DNA from: Chthoniobacter sp.
GTDB taxonomy: Bacteria; Verrucomicrobiota; Verrucomicrobiia; Chthoniobacterales; Chthoniobacteraceae
Direction: 5' to 3'
Assembly (NCBI GenBank): GCA_021414005.1
Contig: JAIOPH010000019.1
Coordinates: 248,001 to 312,000, forward strand
Length of the DNA stretch: 64,000 nucleotides
Shown here: positions 17,361 through 26,279 of the stretch, piece after piece
Layout of the letters: the number at the start of each line of letters is the position of its first letter
Position numbering within the stretch: position 1 is the stretch's first letter
Made by a program: the position numbers and the translations under genes
The notes under the pieces: generated by a model
What the model saw: the letters and a program-made list of their open reading frames with translations, nothing else
The model's database searches: none
What the model was told of the DNA's origin: nothing

Positions 17361-19199
17361 ATGAACTCCATCCCCACCACGGCCCCACTCCGCATCCTGG
17401 CTCTCGCCGCGATCTTCGGCGTCATCGCCACCGTCGTCCAGGCCGCGGCGCTGGAACTGCCGCGCGTCTTTGGCGACAACATGGTGGTGCAGCGCGACAA
17501 GCCGATCAACGTCTGGGGCTGGGGCAAGAGTGGCGATGCCGTGGCGGTAAGCTTCAATGGGCAAAGCGGCCAGGCGACGGTAGCCGCCGACGGCAGGTGG
17601 ACCCTGCAACTGCCCGCGATGCCTTTTTCGGCAAAGCCGATGGAGTTCAAGGTCGAAAGCGCGGGCACCGCTTTGGTTTTCAAAAACGTGCTGATCGGCG
17701 ATGTCTGGGTGTGCAGCGGCCAGAGCAATATGGAGTCCGATGCGGGAGGGATTATTGATTCTGATCTCGATCTGCCGCAGGCCGGGTTGCCAAATATCCG
17801 CTGCCTCACGCTGCCGCTGCGTTCGAGCCCGAAGCCGCTGGACAATTTTCCCATCGAGGAGCGCAACCCGTTTTATGTGGAGCTGAAGGGCGTGTGGAAG
17901 GTAAGCTCCCCGGAGGCGACGAAGAGCTTCACGGCGGTGGGGTATCACTTTGCGCGCATTGTTTCGGCGATCACCGGGGTGCCGATTGGGATCATTGATA
18001 ACTCGTGGGGCGGCAGTGTGGTGGAGACGTGGGTGTCGCGGGCGACGCTGGAAAGCATCCCGGAGATGAAGATTCATCTCGAACACGACGACAAGGAGGC
18101 TGCGGCCTACAATCCCGCCGCTGAACTCGAAAGAAAGATGGGCGGCTGGAGACGCGCGGCGGAAAAGGCCAAGGCCGACGGGAAGCCCGAGCCGGAGAAG
18201 CCCGAGGTTCCGCAGACCTATACCTACCGGCAGGGTTTTCCCGGCGGATGTTTCAACGGCCTGATCGCGCCCATCCAGAAGTTCCAGATTAAAGGCGTGT
18301 TATTTTACCAGGGCGAAAACAACTGTGTCGGCGGGACGGCGCGGCCCAATCTTTACGTGAAGACTTATGCGGCGCTGATCCCGGACTGGCGCCAGGCTTT
18401 CAACGACCCGGAGTTGCCGTTCGGCATCATCCAGTTGTGTTCTTTCGGCGAACCGTGCGACGAAAACGAGCCGGAGGAAAACATGCTCTCAATGGCTTCC
18501 GGCGTCCGCGAGGCGCAGCTCAAGGCGCATCTCAAGACCAAGAACACCGGCCTTGTCCCGACCTATGACCTCGGCCATGTCCAGATGCACTCGCCGCTCA
18601 AGCGACCCATCGCCGAACGCGCCGCCCGCTGGGCGCTCGACACGGTCTATCACGTCCATGGCATCACCTACGAGTTGCCCATCATGGAGTCATGGAAAGT
18701 GGACGGCAGCCGCATTCTCCTGACCTTTGCCAAAGGGACGCATCCGAGTTCGCCCTACGGCATGCGGGTGCCGCCCAAGGGTTTTGTTATTGCTGGCAAG
18801 GACCGTCATTTTTACCCGGCGCGTCTGGAAAACGTCGCCGCCGACACCTTCGCCGTTTCCAGCGATTTCGTGCCGGAGCCGGCCGCTGCGCGTTACGCGT
18901 GGGGCGTGCATCCGGTTGGAAATTTCGGCAATCGTTCCGCGCCGGCGCCACCTTTCCGCACCGACGACTGGCCCGCATGGAACGACGCGCCGCTCGAACG
19001 CAACGGCCCCATCGAAGCCAACCCGGAAGTCCCCACCCGCGAAACCGCCGCCGCCCAAGCCCGGCAGCGCAAGACCGCAGCCGCGAAGAAAGTCCTGGAG
19101 GATGCGGACGCGCAGGAAAAGAGCCCCAAGAGCGAAAAGAAGCCGCAAAAACAAAAGCCCGGGAAAAAGACGGATGCGCCGATCCAGCCGGCTCAATAA
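17361..19199 (+). CDS. Exported sialate O-acetylesterase-like protein with basic C-terminal tail
   Basis: A 612-residue protein with a signal peptide (about residues 1-27). It follows the SIAE domain order: a beta-sandwich start (LPRVFGDNMVVQRDKPINVWGWG), the nucleophile block VWVCSGQSNME with Ser122, GVPIGIIDNSWGGSVVETW, and ENNCVGG in the catalytic face, then a C-terminal beta domain. The last 55 or so residues (from about nt 19029) are a low-complexity Lys/Ala/Pro tail not needed for the fold. The same kind of tail ends the next gene. It probably removes O-acetyl esters from a secreted-enzyme substrate. It leads a same-strand run of five genes to 29606. Confidence 0.85.
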   Translation: MNSIPTTAPLRILALAAIFGVIATVVQAAALELPRVFGDNMVVQRDKPINVWGWGKSGDAVAVSFNGQSGQATVAADGRWTLQLPAMPFSAKPMEFKVESAGTALVFKNVLIGDVWVCSGQSNMESDAGGIIDSDLDLPQAGLPNIRCLTLPLRSSPKPLDNFPIEERNPFYVELKGVWKVSSPEATKSFTAVGYHFARIVSAITGVPIGIIDNSWGGSVVETWVSRATLESIPEMKIHLEHDDKEAAAYNPAAELERKMGGWRRAAEKAKADGKPEPEKPEVPQTYTYRQGFPGGCFNGLIAPIQKFQIKGVLFYQGENNCVGGTARPNLYVKTYAALIPDWRQAFNDPELPFGIIQLCSFGEPCDENEPEENMLSMASGVREAQLKAHLKTKNTGLVPTYDLGHVQMHSPLKRPIAERAARWALDTVYHVHGITYELPIMESWKVDGSRILLTFAKGTHPSSPYGMRVPPKGFVIAGKDRHFYPARLENVAADTFAVSSDFVPEPAAARYAWGVHPVGNFGNRSAPAPPFRTDDWPAWNDAPLERNGPIEANPEVPTRETAAAQARQRKTAAAKKVLEDADAQEKSPKSEKKPQKQKPGKKTDAPIQPAQ

Positions 19200-19234
19200 C
19201 TCACACCTAAGACTCAGCAACCACTTACCCATCC

Positions 19235-21829
19235 ATGAAACTCGATCCAAACTCGCGCCGTCCGCTCATATTGCTGGCCGTTACCATACTTGGAATTGCT
19301 CCCGTCCCCTCAACCTTTGCCGCCAAGGAAAAACCACCTGTTTCCGATCTAACCCAAGGCGGTAAGCCGGACGACCACGACTGGAACCTCGGCCCCACCG
19401 GCCTGCGCGGCGCGATGTGGGCGTGGAAAATGGTGACCACCGACGCCCGCCAGATTGTCATCACGAAAGTGGACAAAGGTTCGCCCGCCGATGGGATTGT
19501 CCAGGAGGGCGACGTCATCCTCGGCACGGGCACGACCAAATTCACCAGCGATGCCCGCGTGGCCTTTGGCAACGCCATCACCGTTGCCGAGACCAAGGCC
19601 TCCGGCGGAAAGCTTCCGCTGCTGCTTTGGCGCAAGGGTAAGGAAATGGCCGTCACCGTGCCATTGAAAGTCATGGGCAGTTACAGCGCGCAGTGGCCTT
19701 TTGGCAACTGCGAGAAGTCCAAAAAGATCATCGAGATGGGGCTGCCGAATCTCGTGAAGAAGGTCGGCACCAGCATCCCGGACGAAGTGAACGCGCTGGC
19801 CCTGCTCGCCACCGGCGAAACGAAATACCTGCCACTCCTTGGCGAACTGGCGCACAAGGTCGGCCCGAAGGATCTGCAACTCGACGACGACCGCGGCATG
19901 GTCGCGTGGCATTGGGGCTACCATAACCTTTTCCTGACAGAGTACTTTCTCGCCACAGGCGATACCGAAGTTATCCCGGCGATCCGCACTTTCTCCCATG
20001 CCATCGCGCGCGGCCAGAGTGGCGTCGGCACCTGGGGCCACGGCATGGCCTGGCCCGAGGAAAACGGCGGCAAATACCACGGCCCGCTCGGCGGTTACGG
20101 CGCGCTGAACCAAGCCGGACTAATTTGCCAGTTGTCCATGGCACTCGCGGTAAAGTGCGGCGTGAAGGATGACGAAGTCACCAAGGCTCTTGCCGTGGGC
20201 AATCGGTTCTTCGAGTTCTATATCAACAAGGGCACCGTGCCCTACGGCGACCACAACCCCGGCTCCAACCACGCCGGCAACGGCAAGAACGGCAGCGCCG
20301 CTGTGATGTTCGACGTGCAGAACCGCACCGACGGCGCTTCCTTTTTCGGACGCATGGTCGTGGCCTCCTACGGCGAGCGCGAGATGGGTCACACGGGCAA
20401 CTACTTCAGCTACCTCTGGGGCGCGCTCGGTGCGGCGCGTGTCGGTCCCGCAGCCACCTCGGCTTTTCTCAATGAAATGCGGTGGTATTACGAGCTGGCC
20501 CGCCACTGGGACGGCACCTTCTCTTATCAAGGAGTGGATAACAGCGACAAATACTACGGCTGGGACTGCACAGGTGCCTACCTGCTCGCCTACCTGCTGC
20601 CCGGCGAGAAACTTTTCATTACTGGCAAAGGCCGGCACAAGGAAGCGGAACTCACCAGCGCGGCGCTGGCCGACACCATCGAGGCTGGACGCGGCTTTGT
20701 CGTGCCAGAGGGGGGCATCACACCGTATCTCGCCAAGTCGAAGGAAGCCTTGCTCAAAGACCTGACCAGTTGGTCGCCCGCCGTGCGCGACCGTGCCAGC
20801 GAAGCCCTCGCCAAAAAGTCCGATGACGCCACCGTGCAGACCGTCATCCAGATGCTCTCGGCCAGGGAAGCCAACACCCGTTACGGTGCCTGCGTCGCCC
20901 TCGGCGCGATGAAGGCCGCCCCCGCCGTCCCCGCGCTCACCGAGGTGCTCAAGTCCACCGACGTCTGGCTGCGCATCCAGGCCATGTATGCCCTGTCCGC
21001 CATCGGCGATCCCGCGCGCCCGTCCGCCCCGAAATTGCTCGACCTCGCCGTGGCGTCCGACACCAACGATCCCCGTGAGTTCACCCAGCGCTACATTGGT
21101 TACTCCCTCTTCTATCCCGGCGGCGCGATGGGCAAGGCGGGGCTGTTTGCCAAATCCATCAAGGATCTCGACAAGAAGCAGCTCTACGCCGCCGTCGAGC
21201 GCATCCTCAAGAACGACGATGGTCGCGCCCGCGGCACCGTGACCTCCATCTACAAGCATCTCAATTACGAAGAAGTGAAGCCGCTCCTGCCGGCGATCTA
21301 TCAGTCCATCGCCCATCAAGCACCCAGCGGCGAAATGTTCGCCAGCGGCGTCCGACTGCGCGGGCTGGAGTTACTCGCCGAGTATCGGATCAAGGAAGGC
21401 ATGCCGCTGTGCATCGAGGTGATGGACATTGATAAGTGGGGCAAGAACGCCCGCATCCCGGCGGCCCTCAAAATCCTCGATAAATACGGAGCCGCCGCCA
21501 AGGCCGTCATCCCGCAACTCCGCGAACTGGAAAAGGAACTCCGCACCAAAAGGGAAAAGAGCATGGCCACCCACGCCGATAACGTGGCCGCGATGGTCAA
21601 AAGGCTCGAAGCCGCACCCGACGACACCCGCCCACTCAACACCCTGGGCTTTCCCATCGAACCCCCGGCGAAGAAGACCTTTGCCGCACCCAAGAACACG
21701 AAAAGCGCCGAGCAACCGGAGGATCCCTCCGACAACACCGACACCACAGGCAAAAAGGGCAAAGCCAGGAAAGGCAGGAAAGCCAAAGGCGAACCCGACA
21801 CGAGCCCGGAAGTCGTCCCGGAAAACTAG
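19235..21829 (+). CDS. Exported PDZ and HEAT-repeat protein (DUF6288-like)
   Basis: An 864-residue secreted protein. After the signal peptide (about 1-29) a PDZ-like domain spans about 45-145 (QIVITKVDKGSPADG-x-VQEGDVILG). Residues about 150-490 form a helical, probably alpha/alpha toroid, region rich in His, Gly and aromatic residues (GVGTWGHGMAWPEENGG, GDHNPGSNHAGNGKNGS, MGHTGNYFSYLWG). Residues about 500-770 are HEAT-like repeats, and the last 54 residues are a Lys/Pro/Thr-rich tail. I believe this is the DUF6288 type found in PVC bacteria; no enzymatic activity is established. Its place inside the glycan block suggests a scaffold or a lyase/hydrolase role. Confidence 0.7.
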   Translation: MKLDPNSRRPLILLAVTILGIAPVPSTFAAKEKPPVSDLTQGGKPDDHDWNLGPTGLRGAMWAWKMVTTDARQIVITKVDKGSPADGIVQEGDVILGTGTTKFTSDARVAFGNAITVAETKASGGKLPLLLWRKGKEMAVTVPLKVMGSYSAQWPFGNCEKSKKIIEMGLPNLVKKVGTSIPDEVNALALLATGETKYLPLLGELAHKVGPKDLQLDDDRGMVAWHWGYHNLFLTEYFLATGDTEVIPAIRTFSHAIARGQSGVGTWGHGMAWPEENGGKYHGPLGGYGALNQAGLICQLSMALAVKCGVKDDEVTKALAVGNRFFEFYINKGTVPYGDHNPGSNHAGNGKNGSAAVMFDVQNRTDGASFFGRMVVASYGEREMGHTGNYFSYLWGALGAARVGPAATSAFLNEMRWYYELARHWDGTFSYQGVDNSDKYYGWDCTGAYLLAYLLPGEKLFITGKGRHKEAELTSAALADTIEAGRGFVVPEGGITPYLAKSKEALLKDLTSWSPAVRDRASEALAKKSDDATVQTVIQMLSAREANTRYGACVALGAMKAAPAVPALTEVLKSTDVWLRIQAMYALSAIGDPARPSAPKLLDLAVASDTNDPREFTQRYIGYSLFYPGGAMGKAGLFAKSIKDLDKKQLYAAVERILKNDDGRARGTVTSIYKHLNYEEVKPLLPAIYQSIAHQAPSGEMFASGVRLRGLELLAEYRIKEGMPLCIEVMDIDKWGKNARIPAALKILDKYGAAAKAVIPQLRELEKELRTKREKSMATHADNVAAMVKRLEAAPDDTRPLNTLGFPIEPPAKKTFAAPKNTKSAEQPEDPSDNTDTTGKKGKARKGRKAKGEPDTSPEVVPEN

Positions 21830-21913
21830 GTCGCGGCGCAAAACTTCAGCCGGGAGGATGCTGTCGTCCACGCCCATCACAACGAAATGGGATCACCACT
21901 CAACACCATGTGC

Positions 21914-23974
21914 ATGAATAGACCCGCCTTTCTTCTGGTCGGCTCATTCCTCACCACTGCGGCGATTTCCGCGCCGGTCCTGACACCGGACGCCTTCAAG
22001 CCCTACATCGAGAAGTTCAACGCGGAGGACACCGAGCTTTACGCCAACGCCTTCCCGAATGCCAGGGCTTGGGAGTTTCTCTCAGCAAACATCCCGCTGT
22101 TCCAGTGCCCCGATGAAGACATCGAACGCACTTACTATTTCCGCTGGTGGACCTACCGCAAACACCTCGCCAATACGCCGGACGGATGGGTCGTCACCGA
22201 ATACATGCCGAAGGTTCCGTGGGCGTCGAAGCACAACACCATCGCCTGTCCCGCCGGGCATCATTTTTACGAAGGACGCTGGCTAGCCGATCCACAGTTC
22301 CTCGATAACTACGCGCTCTTCTGGTTCCGCAAAGGAGGTGCCCCGCGTTATTACAGTTTCTGGGCGGCGGATGCGATCTATGGCTATTCCCTGGTCAAAG
22401 GTAACAGGAGGCTGCCCGTGGAACTGCTCGACGATCTGGTCGCCAACTACGAGGAATGGGAGCAGACCCGCCTGACTTCCGACGGCTTGTTCTGGCAGAT
22501 TGACGACCGCGACGGGATGGAGGTTTCCATCGGAAAAAGCGGCAAGCGGGCGACCATCAACAGTTACATGTTTGGCGACGCCACGGCCATTGCCCGCATC
22601 GCGGAACAGGCGGGGCGCAAGGACCTCGCCGCAAAATTCCAGACCAAGGCGAACCAGCTCCGCCAACTCGTCCAGACCAAACTCTGGGATGCAGATGCCA
22701 AGTTTTTCAAGACGCTGCAACAAAGCCCGGCGGAAGTGGTAACTCCAAAAAACTCGCGTGACGGCTCCGTGCCGCGCTTGCACTGGATGGACAACGAACA
22801 CCGCGGGACGCTGGAGTGGGTGCAATACACTTTCGACAAGGCGCGCACTTTCGATGCGGCGGAAGTCTATTGGGTCGTGGACAAGAACTCGCTGCAGGAG
22901 CCGGCCTCGTGGCGCGTGCTGGCGCACAAGGGTGAGGAGTGGATTCCGGTGAAGCAGCACGGCATTTATGGCGTCGCGCTGGACACTTTCAACAAGGTGG
23001 CCTTTGAGCCGGTCGAGACGGACGCGCTACGCCTGGAAGTGCAGTCGGCGAAGGGCAAGTCGGGCGGCATCATCGAGTGGCGCGCCCTCGCCGCCGGAAA
23101 GAACCAGGCCGGCTCAGCCAGAATCACCAAATCGTTCGACATCAAAATGGGCCGCAACAACAGCGTGAAGGCCATCAACGACGGCGATGGTGCTTCCGAC
23201 ACGGCCGGCCTCGTGGATGTCCGCGAACTGCATGGGTTCACTCCGTGGTATTTCAATCTGCCGGAGTCCGGCAAAGGTTACGAGGTCGCTTGGAAACAGA
23301 TGATGGACCCCAAAGGCTTCCTCGCACCCTTCGGCCCAACCACTGCCGAGCAGCGTCATGCGGGATTTAAGGTTTCCTACGAAGGACATGGCTGCCAGTG
23401 GAACGGCCCGAGCTGGCCTTTTGCGACCGCCGTGACGCTGACCGCCATGGCGAACGTCCTGCACAACTACCCGCAGGACGCCATCAGCAAGGATGACTAC
23501 CTGCAATCTCTGAAGACTTATGCCTTGACCCATCGCCGGAAGCTCGACGACGGCCTGTTTCTGTCGTGGATTGACGAGGACATCGACCCATTCACCGGAG
23601 AATGGATTGCCCGCAAGCGCTGCGAGGAGCACAACGCGGAGTTGGTTGCAAAGGGTCAGCCCGAGAAGGTGCTCAAGGAACGAGGCCGGGATTACAACCA
23701 TTCGACTTACTGTGACCTCGTCATCACCGGACTGGTCGGCTTGCGGCCGCGGGCCGACGACGTGGTGGAGGTCTATCCGCTGGTGCCGGCGGGCAAGTGG
23801 GACTGGTTCTGCCTCGACAAGGTTTCCTACCACGGTCGTGTCCTCACCATCCTCTGGGACAAGACCGGTGCGAAATACAGCAAGGGCAAGGGACTGCGCG
23901 TCTTTGCCGATGGCAAGGAAATCGCGCAATCCGAAACCCTTGCGAGGGTCATGGGAGCCCTTCCGAAACAGTAA
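21914..23974 (+). CDS. Exported MGH1-like glycoside hydrolase with inserted discoidin-like domain
   Basis: ATG 21914 gives a clear signal peptide (MNRPAFLLVGSFLTTAAISA) and 686 residues; ATGs at 21887 and 21908 are alternatives and none has a Shine-Dalgarno sequence. The two halves of the catalytic domain resemble the (alpha/alpha)6 mannosylglycerate-hydrolase/GH63-like group: ERTYYFRWWTYRKHL, YYSFWAADAIYGYSLVKG and, later, WNGPSWPFATAVTLTAMANVL and DYNHSTYCDLVITGLVGL. Between them, about residues 280-400, lies a beta-sandwich resembling an F5/8 type C domain (TLEWVQYTFDKARTFDAAEVYW, FEPVETDALRLEVQ). The glycan target is unknown. Its stop is two bases from the next start, so the two glycosidases are probably translated together. 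Confidence 0.8.
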   Translation: MNRPAFLLVGSFLTTAAISAPVLTPDAFKPYIEKFNAEDTELYANAFPNARAWEFLSANIPLFQCPDEDIERTYYFRWWTYRKHLANTPDGWVVTEYMPKVPWASKHNTIACPAGHHFYEGRWLADPQFLDNYALFWFRKGGAPRYYSFWAADAIYGYSLVKGNRRLPVELLDDLVANYEEWEQTRLTSDGLFWQIDDRDGMEVSIGKSGKRATINSYMFGDATAIARIAEQAGRKDLAAKFQTKANQLRQLVQTKLWDADAKFFKTLQQSPAEVVTPKNSRDGSVPRLHWMDNEHRGTLEWVQYTFDKARTFDAAEVYWVVDKNSLQEPASWRVLAHKGEEWIPVKQHGIYGVALDTFNKVAFEPVETDALRLEVQSAKGKSGGIIEWRALAAGKNQAGSARITKSFDIKMGRNNSVKAINDGDGASDTAGLVDVRELHGFTPWYFNLPESGKGYEVAWKQMMDPKGFLAPFGPTTAEQRHAGFKVSYEGHGCQWNGPSWPFATAVTLTAMANVLHNYPQDAISKDDYLQSLKTYALTHRRKLDDGLFLSWIDEDIDPFTGEWIARKRCEEHNAELVAKGQPEKVLKERGRDYNHSTYCDLVITGLVGLRPRADDVVEVYPLVPAGKWDWFCLDKVSYHGRVLTILWDKTGAKYSKGKGLRVFADGKEIAQSETLARVMGALPKQ

Positions 23975-23976
23975 GC

Positions 23977-26241
23977 ATGCAAACCAATCGCGTCCTCGCG
24001 TTGCTATGGGTCTTTTGGTTGTCGGCGCACCCGCGGCTGTTCAGTGCGGATGAGTCCTTGGTCGCCGGTTCAAGGCGCGTGGTGTCAGCGCAAAAGGCCG
24101 TCTTTGGCTCGCTCCCAAAAGGCAAGCCAAGCAAAACGGTGGCGGACGGCCCGCTGCTGGGCAATGGCGACATGGGCGTCTGCATTGCGGGCATTGAGGC
24201 CGGACAGCGGTTCTGGCTTTGCAAAAACGATTTCTGGAAACTCGCCCACGATTACAAGACAGGGCCGGCAGGGCCGCGGGTTTTCGGCGGGCTGGACGTG
24301 ACGTTTCCCGGCCTTCCGGGCGGTGCCAAAACGGAGCAACATTTCTACGACGCGGTGACTACCTCGAACTGGGCCGGGGATAAGAGCGGAGCCGGTGTGG
24401 AAGTGCGCTCGTGGGTGTCGGCGACCGAAAACATGCTCGTCGTGGAATTGACCGCTTCCGGAAGGGATGTGGATGCGGAGGTGAAGCTGTGGGTGCAGGA
24501 GGGCAACAACTCCGAGACACCCCAAGGCGGCCAAGGAGCAGTCCAGTGGGTCACGCGAAAATTTTCCAGGGATGTGGATATTTCCACCGAGGTGGCCTGC
24601 GCGATGAAACCACTCGGGGCCGGGGCCGCGACTTTCAAGCTCAAGGTCGGACAGTCGGTGACAATTCTCACGGCGATGCAAAGCGCCTTCAAAAGCCGGA
24701 CGCCGCTGGACGATGTCCGGAAGCGGATGACCGGAATAGGCCCGGCGGATTTGGCTGATTTGCGAGCCAGGCACGCAGCGTGGTGGCGGGATTATTGGGC
24801 CAAATCCTACGTGGAAATTGGCGACCCCGTGCTGGAGCAGCGCTACTACCTGTCAAACTACGTGATGGCCTGCGCGAGTCGCGACCCGGAGTTTCCCCCG
24901 CCTCTGTTCGGCACATGGACTACGACGGACACACCGGGTTGGGAAGGCGACTATCATCTCAATTACAACCACATGGCCCCCTTCTACGGACTCTACTCGT
25001 CCAACCACATCGAGCAGGCCGACCCTTACCACGCTCCGATTCTGGATTTCCTGCCGCGTGCCCAGTGGTATGCGAAGAACGCCCAGAACGTGCGTGGCGC
25101 CTACTACCCGGTGGGGATCGGGCCGAAGGGCATTGAAATCACGCGGAACTACCCGGACGACGGTTACGCCCGTCCGCCGCATTTTGAAAAGGAAGGGCTC
25201 TTCTATTTCCAGCGAAGCAATGGAGCCTACTGCCTCGTGAACGTAGCGATGCGCTGGTATGCCACCTATGACAAGGATTACGCCAAGAAACTCTATCCGC
25301 TGGTGCGCGACATCGCGGAGTTCTGGGAGGATTACCTCAAGTTTGAAGAGGGCCGCTACGTCATCCACCGGGATTCCATCCACGAACGCTCCGGCAACGG
25401 CAACGACTTCAACTCCATCGTATCCCTCGCCCTCGTCCGCAATGCCCTCGAACTGGCCCTCGACATGAGCCACGCGCTGGGCACCGACACAAACCGCCAT
25501 GAAAAATGGCAACACATCCTCGCCCATCTCAGCACCTGGACGTATCAGGAAATGTCTCTGCCGCGTGAAAAGAACGAGGACCGCAACATCGAAAAGCCCA
25601 AAGTGAAAGTTTTCCGCTACACCGAAAAAGGGACTCCCTGGTGGCGCAACAATACACTCGGTATCCAACACATCTATCCCGCCGGAGCCATCGGACTCGA
25701 TAGCTCCAAGGAAGAGCTTGAGGTCTCACGCAACACGATTGACGTGCGGAACGGCTGGTTTGACGGGAACGGGATGAACAGCTTCTACCCGGCCGCCGTG
25801 CGAGTGGGCTACGACCCGGTGGTGATTATCGCCAAGCTGCGCGAAATGATAGAAACGAAAGCTGCGCCGAACGGCTTCATCCGCGGCAACCCGCACGGCT
25901 GCGAGAATTGCAGCATCGTCCCGAACACCATCAATGAAATGCTCTGCATGAGTCACAAGGGCGTGCTGCGCCTCTTCCCCGTCTGGCCGAAAAACAAGGA
26001 CGCCCGCTTCGCCAACCTCCGCGCCTGGGGTGCATTTCTGGTCTCCGCCGAACTCAGAAGCGGAGAGATCCAATCCGTCGCGATCACCAGCGAACAAGGC
26101 CGGTCATGCACAATCCAAAACCCGTGGCCCGATCACAAAGTGACTGTTATCCGGGGAGACGGCAAAACCGAAACCGCGAGCGGCCCTCGATTCACGATTG
26201 AAACCAAGATCGGCGAAAAGGTTCTTTTTGCGCCGCAGTAA
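23977..26241 (+). CDS. Exported GH95-like glycoside hydrolase
   Basis: The start at ATG 23977 follows the upstream stop by two bases and gives a signal peptide (to HPRLFSAD) and 754 residues; an in-frame start inside the previous gene is unlikely. The product resembles GH95-type alpha-L-fucosidases and relatives: N-terminal beta domain with DGPLLGNGDMGVCIAG, then an (alpha/alpha)6 barrel with GWEGDYHLNYNHMAPFYGL, and the acidic region IHERSGNGNDFNS. The late ENCSIVPNTINEMLCMSH and DARFANLRAWGAFLVSAEL blocks fit the C-terminal domain. The exact bond cleaved is not determined. It is likely translationally coupled to the MGH1-like enzyme. Confidence 0.75.
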   Translation: MQTNRVLALLWVFWLSAHPRLFSADESLVAGSRRVVSAQKAVFGSLPKGKPSKTVADGPLLGNGDMGVCIAGIEAGQRFWLCKNDFWKLAHDYKTGPAGPRVFGGLDVTFPGLPGGAKTEQHFYDAVTTSNWAGDKSGAGVEVRSWVSATENMLVVELTASGRDVDAEVKLWVQEGNNSETPQGGQGAVQWVTRKFSRDVDISTEVACAMKPLGAGAATFKLKVGQSVTILTAMQSAFKSRTPLDDVRKRMTGIGPADLADLRARHAAWWRDYWAKSYVEIGDPVLEQRYYLSNYVMACASRDPEFPPPLFGTWTTTDTPGWEGDYHLNYNHMAPFYGLYSSNHIEQADPYHAPILDFLPRAQWYAKNAQNVRGAYYPVGIGPKGIEITRNYPDDGYARPPHFEKEGLFYFQRSNGAYCLVNVAMRWYATYDKDYAKKLYPLVRDIAEFWEDYLKFEEGRYVIHRDSIHERSGNGNDFNSIVSLALVRNALELALDMSHALGTDTNRHEKWQHILAHLSTWTYQEMSLPREKNEDRNIEKPKVKVFRYTEKGTPWWRNNTLGIQHIYPAGAIGLDSSKEELEVSRNTIDVRNGWFDGNGMNSFYPAAVRVGYDPVVIIAKLREMIETKAAPNGFIRGNPHGCENCSIVPNTINEMLCMSHKGVLRLFPVWPKNKDARFANLRAWGAFLVSAELRSGEIQSVAITSEQGRSCTIQNPWPDHKVTVIRGDGKTETASGPRFTIETKIGEKVLFAPQ

Positions 26242-26279
26242 GGGATTTTCACCTCATCCAGCATCGAACTGCCCATCCC

